Source: Deinococcus sp. (GTDB taxonomy: Bacteria; Deinococcota; Deinococci; JACQHA01). From it: a stretch of DNA of 5,661 nt. Under the pieces are notes generated by a model. The model was not told where the DNA came from, did no database searches, and was given only the letters and a program-made list of their open reading frames with translations. Each line of letters starts with the position of its first letter. Position 1 is the first letter of the stretch. Below, in pieces: positions 1-5,661 of the stretch. Made by a program: the position numbers and the translations under genes. The stretch covers positions 1 to 5,661 of the forward strand of contig JACQHA010000070.1 of the NCBI GenBank assembly GCA_016199255.1, given 5' to 3'.

Positions 1-490
1 AGAACTGGTGCGGGTACTGGCACAGCCGTTCCCGGGGGGCGGGAATGTTCACCTCGCGCAGCAGTTCCACTGCCCGCGCCTGGGCCCAGCGCCGCCGCTC
101 CCGGGCGGAGCCGGGAGGAGCGCTGTGCGCCAGCAGTGCCGTCACCAGCTGGTCGCCAATGGTGAACACCGGGTTGAGAAAGGTCATGGGGTCCTGGAAC
201 ACCATGGCAATGCGCCGCCCCCTAATCTGGCGCATCTCTGGCTCAGAGAGCTTTAAGAGATCCACCCCATTAAAGTGCACCTGGCCGCCTGACACCCGTC
301 CAGGTGGCATGGGGAAGAGGCGCATGATAGTCAGCGCCGTCACCGACTTGCCGCAGCCGGTTTCCCCCACCAGCCCCAGCACCTCGCCCCGCGCTAGTTG
401 CAGGTTCACCTCTTGGAGGAGATGTGCCCAGCCGTCCACAGTGCGCACCTCCAGCCGGAGGTCGTTGATCTCCAGAAGTGGCGCTGCCAT
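1..490 (-). CDS. Dpp/Opp-type ABC transporter ATP-binding protein, DppD-like (partial, 3' end outside window)
   Basis: This is the cytoplasmic ATPase that powers uptake through the two permeases encoded just upstream. The first 163 residues are in the window and begin MAAPLLEINDLRLEV. A Walker A motif, GETGCGKS, lies at about residues 42-49, and a Q-loop, MVFQDPMTFLNP, at about 96-107; the wording after the Q-loop is typical of the DppD/OppD branch. The visible part ends in a YPHQF sequence that in this family leads directly into the ABC signature, so the signature, Walker B and C-terminal oligopeptide-transporter region lie beyond position 1. Family members are usually about 320-340 residues, so roughly half is seen. 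The ATG at 490-488 shares one base with the stop of the preceding permease (TAATG), which fixes the start and implies translational coupling. The missing part reflects the window edge, not gene damage. The substrate cannot be inferred from this subunit. Confidence 0.95.
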   Translation of the reverse strand, partial: MAAPLLEINDLRLEVRTVDGWAHLLQEVNLQLARGEVLGLVGETGCGKSVTALTIMRLFPMPPGRVSGGQVHFNGVDLLKLSEPEMRQIRGRRIAMVFQDPMTFLNPVFTIGDQLVTALLAHSAPPGSARERRRWAQARAVELLREVNIPAPRERLCQYPHQF

Positions 491-1404
491 TACCGCCCGT
501 GGGCATTGGGATCGAGCATGTCCCTGAACCCATCGCCCAGCAGGTTGAACCCCAGCACACTGAGGAAAATCGCCAGCCCAGGGAAGACGGTGTACCACCA
601 CTGGTCCGCCAGGTAGTTGCGGCCCTTGGAGATCATCACCCCCCACTCCGGGGTAGGGGGCTGTGCCCCCAGGCCGATATAGCCCAGGCCAGCGGCAGCC
701 AGAATGGCATAGCCCATGTCCAGCGAGGCCTTGACAATCAAGGGCGTCACTGCGTTGCGCAGGATGTGGTCGAAGATAATGCGGCTGGGGGAAACGCCCA
801 CGCAGCGCGCCGCCTCCACAAAGCCCTCCTGCTTCAGGCTCAGCACCTGTCCCTGGGTGAGCCGGGCATACCCCGGCCACCACACCAGCGCCAGGGCCAG
901 CATGGCATGAGAGAGGCTGGGCCCCAGGAGCATCACAATGGCAATAGAGAGCACCAGGCCAGGGAGCGCCAGAAATACGTCGGTGAGACGCAAGAGCACC
1001 GTGCTCACCCAGCCCCCTAAGAAGCCGGCCATGGCGCCCAGGGGCACGCCAATCAGCATGGCCAGCCCTACGACTCGCAGCACGATCTCGATGGTCACCC
1101 GCGCCCCGAAAACCACCCGGGAGAGAATGTCCTTCCCCAGCTCATCGGTGCCAAATGGATGCGCCCAGCTAGGCGGTTTTAGCCGGTCGCGGATGTGCAG
1201 CACTGGCTTGGTGGCGTCGTCCGGGTAGGGCGCTATAAAGGGAGCGAGCAGGGCAGTGAGGATCAGCAAGAGCACCAGGCCGAGCCCCAGTAGGGTCGTG
1301 GGGCTGGCGGCTAATAGCGACCAGGCGACCCGCGCCCCTCTCGCGCGCTCGGCGCGGGCGGCAGCGGCCAGCGCCAAATCCTGGGGGAGCCGGGTTTCAG
1401 CCAT
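490..1404 (-). CDS. Dpp/Opp-type ABC transporter permease, DppC-like
   Basis: This is the second membrane subunit of the importer, 304 residues, a normal length. An Ala/Arg-rich cytoplasmic N-terminus (1-28) precedes a first membrane segment at about 36-58. The family block HPFGTDELGKDILSRVVFGAR follows at 82-102, then five more hydrophobic segments to about 290. The EAA loop that docks on the ATPase is at about 195-224 (FVEAARCVGVSPSRIIFDHI). Two further hallmarks are GLGYIGLGAQPPTPEWG at 239-255 and the C-terminal FNLLGDGFRDMLDP at 286-299. The ATG overlaps the end of the upstream permease by 8 nt (ATGGCTGA), and its own stop shares a base with the ATPase start, so all three genes are probably translated in a coupled way. 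Only a weak AGGA lies upstream of the start, which fits reliance on coupling. Orthology to DppC rather than OppC, GsiD or NikC is not resolvable here. Confidence 0.96.
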   Translation of the reverse strand: MAETRLPQDLALAAAARAERARGARVAWSLLAASPTTLLGLGLVLLLILTALLAPFIAPYPDDATKPVLHIRDRLKPPSWAHPFGTDELGKDILSRVVFGARVTIEIVLRVVGLAMLIGVPLGAMAGFLGGWVSTVLLRLTDVFLALPGLVLSIAIVMLLGPSLSHAMLALALVWWPGYARLTQGQVLSLKQEGFVEAARCVGVSPSRIIFDHILRNAVTPLIVKASLDMGYAILAAAGLGYIGLGAQPPTPEWGVMISKGRNYLADQWWYTVFPGLAIFLSVLGFNLLGDGFRDMLDPNAHGR

Positions 1405-2407
1405 AGCGGATCCTGGGGTCTAAAAGCCCATAGAGCGCCTCCACTGCCAAATTCACCAGCAAGAAGGTGAGGCCAATCACCAAAGTCGAGCCCATAATCG
1501 GCTGGAAGTCGGAGTAGAACGACGACTCCACAGTGTATAGCCCGATGCCGGGCCAGCTGAACACTGCCTCTACCAGAAAGGAGCCAGCCAGCAGCCAGCC
1601 CACGTTGAGCCCGATCATAGTTGTGGTGGGGATCATGGCATTCTTCAAAGCGTACTTGGTGATCACCGTCCAAGGCGCCAGCCCGCTGGCCCGCGCCGTC
1701 TTGATATAGTCCCGGGACAGCACTTCCAGCATGCTGGCCCGGGTCATGCGGGTAATGGTGGCCAGGGGATTCACCGCCAAGGTGAACGCCGGCAGCGCCA
1801 GGTGCCGCAAGGTGTCGCTAAATGCTGTCCAGTTGCCGTTGAGCAGCGCGTCCAGGGTGTAAATGCCGGTGATAGCCGCGGGCCGCCCCAGCTCCGGGCT
1901 ATAGCGCCCCACTGCCGGGAAGAGCTGCCACTGAAAAGCCAGGGTGAGCTGCAGCAAAAGCCCCAGCCAGAACGCCGGCAGCGCCACTCCTGCCACGGCC
2001 ACTACCCGGGCCAGGTTATCCACTAGGCTGTTACGCCGCAGGGCGCTCACCACCCCCAGGGGGACCCCAAGTAGCACCGCTAGGAAAATGGCAGCACCCA
2101 CCAGCTCCAAAGACGCCGGGAAGTAGCGTGCCAGGTCAGCCAGCACCGGCTGCTTGCTGCGGATGGAGCGCCCCCAGTCGCCTCCCAAGAGGCCCCGCAG
2201 GTAGTTCAGGTACTGCAGGTGCAGCGGCTGGTCCACGCCGAAGTAGCGCTTGAGCTGCTCCACCTGCTCCTGGGTGGCGTGGGGGCCGGCGGCGAAGCGC
2301 ACCGGGTCAGCGGGGGCCACATGGGAGATGATGAAGGTGAGCAAGGTGATGCCCACAAGCGTGGGCAACATGGCCACCAGCTGGCGCAAGAGGTAGCGTC
2401 TCAGCAC
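1397..2407 (-). CDS. Dpp/Opp-type ABC transporter permease, DppB-like
   Basis: This is the first membrane subunit of the importer, 336 residues, full length for the family. The N-terminus MLRRYLLRQLVAMLPTLVGITLLTF is the classic DppB opening, with the first membrane helix at about 9-30. An extracytoplasmic domain (about 31-95) contains HLQYLNYLRGLLGGDWGRS, and further helices lie near 98-121, 133-160, 200-217, 256-281 and 302-324. The EAA loop is DYIKTARASGLAPWTVITKY at 233-252. The protein ends with the family's LLDPRIRYG. The start is GTG. The purine-rich GGGGAAGGAAA directly before it is a plausible but unusually close ribosome-binding site; the N-terminal homology still supports this start. 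A strong hairpin sits just upstream, between this gene and the binding-protein gene. The 3' end overlaps the next permease by 8 nt. Confidence 0.96.
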   Translation of the reverse strand: MLRRYLLRQLVAMLPTLVGITLLTFIISHVAPADPVRFAAGPHATQEQVEQLKRYFGVDQPLHLQYLNYLRGLLGGDWGRSIRSKQPVLADLARYFPASLELVGAAIFLAVLLGVPLGVVSALRRNSLVDNLARVVAVAGVALPAFWLGLLLQLTLAFQWQLFPAVGRYSPELGRPAAITGIYTLDALLNGNWTAFSDTLRHLALPAFTLAVNPLATITRMTRASMLEVLSRDYIKTARASGLAPWTVITKYALKNAMIPTTTMIGLNVGWLLAGSFLVEAVFSWPGIGLYTVESSFYSDFQPIMGSTLVIGLTFLLVNLAVEALYGLLDPRIRYG

Positions 2408-2421
2408 TTTCCTTCCCCAGG

Positions 2422-2449
2422 GGCAGGGCGGGGAGTCCCCCGCCCTGCC
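2422..2449 (-). other. Intercistronic hairpin between binding-protein and permease genes
   Basis: A perfect 12-bp GC-rich inverted repeat occupies 2422-2433 and 2438-2449, with a 4-nt loop (AGTC on the plus strand). It lies in the 51-nt gap after the binding-protein stop and about 15 nt before the GTG of the first permease. No T-run follows it in the direction of transcription, so it is not a canonical intrinsic terminator. In ABC operons, hairpins at this position commonly protect the upstream mRNA from 3' exonucleases or partly stop transcription, giving excess binding protein over membrane subunits. That role here is inference. Confidence 0.7.
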
Positions 2450-2458
2450 TCATAGCGC

Positions 2459-4123
2459 TTAGCTCGCTAAAGAGCAGAAATATATCCCGTACCAGAACCA
2501 GGCATTGGGGCCTGGCACAAACTTCTCGCCGCACACATCGCGGGCGAAAATGTCCTGCGCGAAGTTATCCACCTCTAGGGCGAAGATCTCGGCGGCATCA
2601 TCCACCAGCATGCGCTGCACCTGCTGGTAGATCTCGCCCCGGCGCGCCTCATCGGCGCTGGCCACTCCCTCTTCCAGGAGCTGGTCCACCTGGGGATTGT
2701 TATAGAAGTCGCCGTACACCCAGCTGCCAGCGTTGGAAGAGTGGTACTCGGGGAACAGCGCGGCATGCGGGTCATTGAACTCCGGCGCGGTGGTGACGTA
2801 GTACGAGTCCCACGCCTCGGCTGGCCCCGCCGCCTGCTGCCCCACAATGTTGGCCCAGGGGCTGCCTATCACATTCACGTGGATGCCCACTTCCGCCAGG
2901 CTGGCCTGGAAGATCAACCCCACCTGCTCATAGAGGTCCAGGCCCGAGACAAACACAAAGTCGATTTCCAGCGGCTCAGGCTGGCCGTCGCCGTTCAGGT
3001 CTTTATCCACTATGCCGTTGCCGTTGCTGTCGCTCCAGCCCGCCTGGGCCAGGAGGCTTCTGGCACGCTCCAGGTCCCTGGCGTAAATAAGCAGGTTGTC
3101 GTCATGGAAGGGCATGGTGCGGGCTATGGGGCCCTGGGGCTGCCGGCCAAAGCCTTGCGCTGCCGCCTGCACCAGCGCCTCGTAGTCAAAGGCGTAGGAC
3201 ATAGCCTGGCGCACCAGCTTGTCCTGGAGCGGCCCGGGGGTGACGCCATCAGCCAGCACCTGCTGGTTGTTCAGCTTAATGTGGTAGAGGTTGTTCTGCG
3301 GGCCAAAGTTCTGCGGATCGCCGTAAGTATCGCCCTGGAGCGCCAGCCAGTCATCAGCGGTCATCCAGTCGATGCGATCCGCCTGGCCGCTGCGGATCGC
3401 CGCCAGCCTGGTAGAGGCCTCTCTGGTTACCCGCCAGCGCACCCCTTGCAGGTGGGGCCCTTCCCAGCCCTGCCAGTAGTTGTCGTAGCGGGTGAATTCA
3501 TAAAGCTGCCCTGGCTGCCAGTCCTTGATGACAAAAGGACCGGAGCCGGCCTCGTTCTGTGCCAGCCAGGCGGCGCCTAGGTCGCCGTTCACCTCGTGGG
3601 CCAGCACCACCTGGGGGTTCACGATGAACACCAGGGGGATGGCTTTGAGGAAGGGGCCAAAGGGCCTGGTGAGGGTGATCTGTACCGTCAGGTCGTCAAT
3701 GACCTGCACGCTGTTCAAATCCATCACCGGGCCAAAGATGAAAGCCACCCCGCCCTGGTTCATGGTCAGGAAGCGGTTGAAGGTAAAGCGCACCGCCTCG
3801 GCGTTCACCGGGCTGCCGTCGTGGAACGTCACCCCGGGCCGCAGGTGGAAGGTCCAGACCCGGGCATCGGGGGAGACCTCATAGGACTCGGCCAGCCAGG
3901 GAATAGGCTGCTCCTCGCCCACTTCGCGCAGCAGGGGGTCATAGAGGTTGCGCACGGTCTCGCTGCCAATGCCGTCCAGGGTAGTGCCGGGGTCGATGTT
4001 GGGAATGTCCACCAAGCTATAGACGTCTAGGATATTCTCACTAGCCCCGCCAAGGCCTATGCCCAGCAACACCATGACCGCTAGCGCTGCGGCGCTGAGC
4101 CATCTCTGGAATACACCCTTCAC
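2459..4123 (-). CDS. ABC transporter substrate-binding protein, family 5 (SBP_bac_5, DppA/OppA-like)
   Basis: This is the extracytoplasmic solute receptor that hands substrate to the adjacent permeases, 554 residues and full length. A signal peptide (basic VKGVFQRW, then a hydrophobic stretch to about residue 26) ends in GGAS, with likely cleavage near 27-28. There is no lipobox cysteine. Family 5 landmarks are DARVWTFHLRPGVTFHDGSPV at about 86-106, GSGPFVIKDWQPGQ at 194-207, and the RQAMSYAFDYEALVQ segment at 305-319. Acidic loops DSNGNGIVD and DLNGDG (365-380) resemble calcium-binding loops. Two C-terminal cysteines (531 and 550) might pair. The open frame extends 50 codons further upstream. 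The GTG at 4123-4121 is chosen because a perfect AAAGGAGGT lies 6 nt before it, the signal peptide begins there, and a promoter candidate lies inside the extension. The ligand is unknown: peptides are the commonest, but sugars, nickel or opines are also bound by this family. Confidence 0.95.
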   Translation of the reverse strand: MKGVFQRWLSAAALAVMVLLGIGLGGASENILDVYSLVDIPNIDPGTTLDGIGSETVRNLYDPLLREVGEEQPIPWLAESYEVSPDARVWTFHLRPGVTFHDGSPVNAEAVRFTFNRFLTMNQGGVAFIFGPVMDLNSVQVIDDLTVQITLTRPFGPFLKAIPLVFIVNPQVVLAHEVNGDLGAAWLAQNEAGSGPFVIKDWQPGQLYEFTRYDNYWQGWEGPHLQGVRWRVTREASTRLAAIRSGQADRIDWMTADDWLALQGDTYGDPQNFGPQNNLYHIKLNNQQVLADGVTPGPLQDKLVRQAMSYAFDYEALVQAAAQGFGRQPQGPIARTMPFHDDNLLIYARDLERARSLLAQAGWSDSNGNGIVDKDLNGDGQPEPLEIDFVFVSGLDLYEQVGLIFQASLAEVGIHVNVIGSPWANIVGQQAAGPAEAWDSYYVTTAPEFNDPHAALFPEYHSSNAGSWVYGDFYNNPQVDQLLEEGVASADEARRGEIYQQVQRMLVDDAAEIFALEVDNFAQDIFARDVCGEKFVPGPNAWFWYGIYFCSLAS

Positions 4124-4129
4124 TCTGCC

Positions 4130-4138
4130 ACCTCCTTT
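4130..4138 (-). promoter_or_regulatory. Shine-Dalgarno site deciding the binding-protein start
   Basis: Read on the minus strand this is AAAGGAGGT, a near-complete match to the anti-Shine-Dalgarno, followed by the 6-nt spacer GGCAGA and a GTG. It supports the GTG at 4123 over the ATG at 4273, which would add 50 residues unlike any signal peptide. Confidence 0.9.
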
Positions 4139-4150
4139 GAGTTGCCGCGA

Positions 4151-4167
4151 GATACCAGAGGATACCA
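4151..4167. repeat. Tandem GATACCA direct repeat in the transporter leader
   Basis: GATACCA occurs at 4151-4157 and again at 4161-4167, so the two copies have a 10-bp period, about one helical turn. They lie between the candidate transporter promoter and the Shine-Dalgarno site of the binding-protein gene. The arrangement could be a pair of half-sites for a regulator. No known operator is recognised and chance is possible. Confidence 0.4.
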
Positions 4168-4244
4168 CTAGTCGTGCCTCCCGCGAAGAGGGTGGAAGCT
4201 GGTGCCTGGGCCGCGCGTCTATTGGTTTCCTCGCCAACAATGAA

Positions 4245-4273
4245 ATCTTATACAGCCTCCCCGGCCCGGTCAA
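4245..4273 (-). promoter_or_regulatory. Candidate sigma70-type promoter of the transporter operon
   Basis: On the minus strand TTGACC (4273-4268) matches five of six bases of the -35 consensus. It is followed 17 nt later by TAAGAT (4250-4245); the overlapping TATAAG (4252-4247) would give a 15-nt spacer. Transcription would start near 4238 and give a leader of about 115 nt before the binding-protein GTG. The position upstream of the first gene of the operon is appropriate. The call rests on motif matching only. Confidence 0.55.
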
Positions 4274-4318
4274 GGAGCGGGCTCATGAGGTGCTGTCATC
4301 TCTGGCAGGGTTTGCCTG

Positions 4319-4324
4319 TACAAT
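4319..4324 (+). promoter_or_regulatory. Possible -10 element of the oxidoreductase gene
   Basis: TACAAT differs from the -10 consensus at one base and lies 21 nt before the ATG at 4346, so the transcript would have a very short leader. No good -35 lies at 16-18 nt; the nearest resemblance, CTGTCA at 4293-4298, is 20 nt away. This is a weak candidate. Confidence 0.25.
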
Positions 4325-4334
4325 AGGCCGTCCA

Positions 4335-4342
4335 GAGGAGGT
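4335..4342 (+). promoter_or_regulatory. Shine-Dalgarno site of the oxidoreductase gene
   Basis: GAGGAGGT lies three bases before the ATG at 4346 (CTG between). It is a strong match and supports that start. Confidence 0.85.
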
Positions 4343-4345
4343 CTG

Positions 4346-5350
4346 ATGGCAGCCCAGGAGCGTGTTGCCCTTTACCTACAGGACAAGCACCCCATCCGCG
4401 AAGGCATGGAGTACGTGAAATACGCTGAGAAGCGTGGCTTTGAAGCCGTGTGGCAGGCGGAGTCGCGCCTGGTGCGCGACGCAGTGGTGCCTATTGCCGC
4501 CTTTGCGGCGGTGACCAAGCGCATCAAGGTAGGCACTGGGGTCATTAACAACTGGACCCGCAACGCGGCACTCATTGCCTCCACCTTCTCCACCCTCGAT
4601 GACTTAGCGCCCGGCCGGGTGCTGTGCGGCATTGGCGCCTGGTGGGAGCCGCTGGCCACCAAGGTGGGGGTGCAGCGCCGCAAGCCAGTGGCCGCCATGC
4701 GCGAGGTGGTTACGGTGGTGCGCGATTTATTGGCCATGAAGAAGGTGACCTTTAAGGGTGAGTTTGTCCAGGTAGAGGATATTGAGATCGACATTGTCTA
4801 CGGCGACCGCTCCCCCAAGCCAGTGCCCATCTACATAGGCGCTACCGGGGACTTGATGATGGAGCTATCGGGAGAAATCGCCGATGGCGTCTTGCTCAAC
4901 TATCTGGTCTCTCCGAGTTATAACAACAAAGCCATGGAGCACCTGCGCCGGGGGGCGGCGCGCGCTGGCCGTAGCGTGGAGCAGATTGACCGCCCCCAGC
5001 TGGTGGTGTGCTCCATGGACAAAGAGCGCTCCCGGGCGCTGGACAACGCCCGCCGCCTGGTGACCCAGTATCTCGGGCAGCAGCCGCACATTATGAAGGC
5101 CTCTGGGGTGAGCCAGGACCTGCTGGATGCCATCAACATGGTCCTCACCTGGCCGGCCCAGGAGCACCAGATCCGCCAGGCCATGAAGCTGGTGCCAGAC
5201 GATGTGGTGCAGCTCATCACTGCTACTGGCACGCCAGATGAATGCCTGGCCAAGGTGCAGGAGTACCGCGCTACTGGCTGCACCTGCCCTGTGCTCTATC
5301 CCCTGGGCGACAATGTGAAGCTGATGATCGATGCGTTCAGCGCCAGCTAG
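4346..5350 (+). CDS. LLM-class (luciferase-like) flavin/F420-dependent oxidoreductase
   Basis: The 334-residue product is a soluble TIM-barrel enzyme of the bacterial luciferase-like superfamily, which includes FMN-dependent monooxygenases and F420-dependent enzymes such as methylenetetrahydromethanopterin reductase. Visible landmarks are [13 protein letters not shown] at 27-39, the barrel core [18 protein letters not shown] with [17 protein letters not shown] at 63-99, and the cofactor-region segment [27 protein letters not shown] at 159-185. Near the C-terminus are [19 protein letters not shown] at 295-313 and CPVLYPLG. The length is normal. A strong GAGGAGGT before the ATG fixes the start. 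It is divergent from the transporter operon, which may mean shared regulation or that it acts on the imported solute, but this is inference. F420 versus FMN use and the substrate cannot be decided by eye. The stop codon falls exactly where homology of the opposing cupin gene ends, so the last few residues could have been altered by that junction. Confidence 0.93.
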   Translation: MAAQERVALYLQDKHPIREGMEYVKYAEKRGFEAVWQAESRLVRDAVVPIAAFAAVTKRIKVGTGVINNWTRNAALIASTFSTLDDLAPGRVLCGIGAWWEPLATKVGVQRRKPVAAMREVVTVVRDLLAMKKVTFKGEFVQVEDIEIDIVYGDRSPKPVPIYIGATGDLMMELSGEIADGVLLNYLVSPSYNNKAMEHLRRGAARAGRSVEQIDRPQLVVCSMDKERSRALDNARRLVTQYLGQQPHIMKASGVSQDLLDAINMVLTWPAQEHQIRQAMKLVPDDVVQLITATGTPDECLAKVQEYRATGCTCPVLYPLGDNVKLMIDAFSAS

Positions 5351-5515
5351 CTTGGCCTTTCCATCGGTGAGGAACACTGCGACCGCTGCTGGATGGCTGT
5401 GCATCACTGACTTCTCGCGCCCGCCATAACGAATCCGCAGCACCCGCACCTGCGCATTCTCGAACTCCACCTTGTAGTGCTTGGGATCCACCTTCACTGG
5501 ATCTTGCTTGGGCAT
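5351..5515 (-). pseudogene. Cupin-domain protein, N-terminal fragment with 3' half missing
   Basis: Reading leftward from the ATG at 5515, the first 55 residues begin MPKQDPVKVDPKHYKVEFEN and continue through VRVLRIRYGGREKSVMHSHP to VAVFLTDGKAK. This matches a family of small (about 100-residue) single-domain cupins. The metal-binding His-x-His of cupin motif 1 is present (H39, H41), but motif 2 and the second half of the barrel are absent. At about 5350, the last base of the oxidoreductase stop codon, the cupin-like sequence gives way to the antisense of that gene. The frame stays open to a stop at 4865 and would make a 216-residue chimera. An AAAGGAG site 8 nt before the ATG supports this start over an ATG ten codons upstream. 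A truncated half-cupin is unlikely to fold, so pseudogene is preferred. An assembly chimera is the main alternative. Confidence 0.72.
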
Positions 5516-5523
5516 AGGGAATG

Positions 5524-5530
5524 CTCCTTT
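5524..5530 (-). promoter_or_regulatory. Shine-Dalgarno site of the cupin fragment
   Basis: On the minus strand AAAGGAG precedes the ATG at 5515 by 8 nt. It indicates that the 5' end of the cupin gene is intact and selects this ATG over the one at 5545. Confidence 0.75.
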
Positions 5531-5578
5531 CTCAGTTGAGTTCATATCAAGTCCGAGTGATAAATCCCTCGAAACCTT

Positions 5579-5640
5579 GTAGGGGCGGACCTATGTGTCC
5601 GCCCTGGTTCTCTGGGGCGCACACGCTGGTGCGCCCCTAC
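5579..5640. repeat. 62-bp palindromic element with terminal inverted repeats and two hairpins (REP/MITE-like)
   Basis: The ends are perfect 9-bp inverted repeats, GTAGGGGCG (5579-5587) and CGCCCCTAC (5632-5640). Inside are two hairpins. The first has an 8-bp stem, GGGCGGAC/GTCCGCCC (5583-5590 and 5597-5604), with a 6-nt loop. The second has a 9-bp stem, GGGGCGCAC/GTGCGCCCC (5614-5622 and 5629-5637), with a 6-nt loop. The outer repeat and the inner stems share bases and so are alternative pairings. The layout resembles dispersed GTAGGGGCG-type palindromic repeats seen in many genomes, but copy number cannot be tested in this window. It lies 63 bp upstream of the cupin start and outside any recognised gene. 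Confidence 0.7.
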
Positions 5641-5661
5641 CATTGAGGAGGGCATCCAGCC

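Noticed and set aside
45..527. 160-codon plus-strand open frame at the left end
   Set aside because: The opposite strand encodes a clear ABC ATPase with Walker A and Q-loop, so this is a shadow.
478..1020. 180-codon plus-strand open frame over the DppC-like permease
   Set aside because: It is rich in Gln, His, Arg and Pro, has no family resemblance, and lies wholly antisense to a canonical permease.
2422..2449. Intrinsic terminator after the binding-protein gene
   Set aside because: The stem is strong but no T-run follows on the transcribed strand and the permease follows within 15 nt, so full termination is unlikely.
2741..3580. 279-codon plus-strand open frame
   Set aside because: It is antisense to the binding-protein gene, has no recognisable domain and has the low-complexity look of a GC-rich shadow frame. 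The minus-strand protein is clearly homologous to a known family.
4124..4273. 50-residue N-terminal extension of the binding protein from the ATG at 4273
   Set aside because: The extension precedes the signal peptide, overlaps the candidate promoter and lacks its own ribosome-binding site, while AAAGGAGGT marks the downstream GTG.
5579..5640. CRISPR array or tRNA-like structure
   Set aside because: There is only one unit with no regularly spaced repeats or spacers, and its two-hairpin form with terminal inverted repeats does not match a tRNA cloverleaf.

Overview
This is a GC-rich bacterial window holding most of a peptide/nickel/opine-type ABC uptake operon, a divergently transcribed luciferase-like oxidoreductase, a broken cupin gene and a compact palindromic repeat. 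The organism cannot be fixed from the sequence. Strong Shine-Dalgarno sites, GTG starts and a sigma70-like promoter point to Bacteria. The combination of a Dpp-like transporter, a luciferase-like oxidoreductase of the F420/FMN type and this cupin family would fit Chloroflexota, but that is inference from gene content only.

Layout. Positions 1-4123 are a minus-strand operon transcribed leftward: a secreted substrate-binding protein (2459-4123), a DppB-like permease (1397-2407), a DppC-like permease (490-1404) and the first half of a DppD-like ATPase (1-490, leaving the window). The last three genes are translationally coupled by overlaps of 8 nt and 1 nt. A 51-nt gap with a strong 12-bp hairpin separates the binding-protein gene from the first permease. 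The second ATPase (DppF-like) usually found in such operons would lie beyond position 1.

Positions 4124-4345 are a 222-bp divergent intergenic region. It carries a good minus-strand promoter candidate for the transporter, a 7-bp direct repeat with a 10-bp period in the transporter leader, and the ribosome-binding sites of both flanking genes. Positions 4346-5350 encode a 334-residue luciferase-like flavin/F420 oxidoreductase on the plus strand.

The right end is the least ordinary part. A minus-strand gene starting at 5515 with a good Shine-Dalgarno encodes the first ~55 residues of a small cupin protein. Its homology then stops at the very stop codon of the oxidoreductase, and the open frame runs on antisense through that gene. 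This looks like a rearrangement (or assembly) junction that removed the 3' half of the cupin gene. Just upstream of the cupin start is a 62-bp element (5579-5640) with perfect 9-bp terminal inverted repeats enclosing two hairpins, probably a dispersed REP/MITE-like unit.

Functionally, the transporter probably imports a peptide or other small organic solute. The divergent oxidoreductase may act on that solute or be co-regulated with it, but no substrate can be read from the sequence. I see no strong evidence for a wholly new system here.
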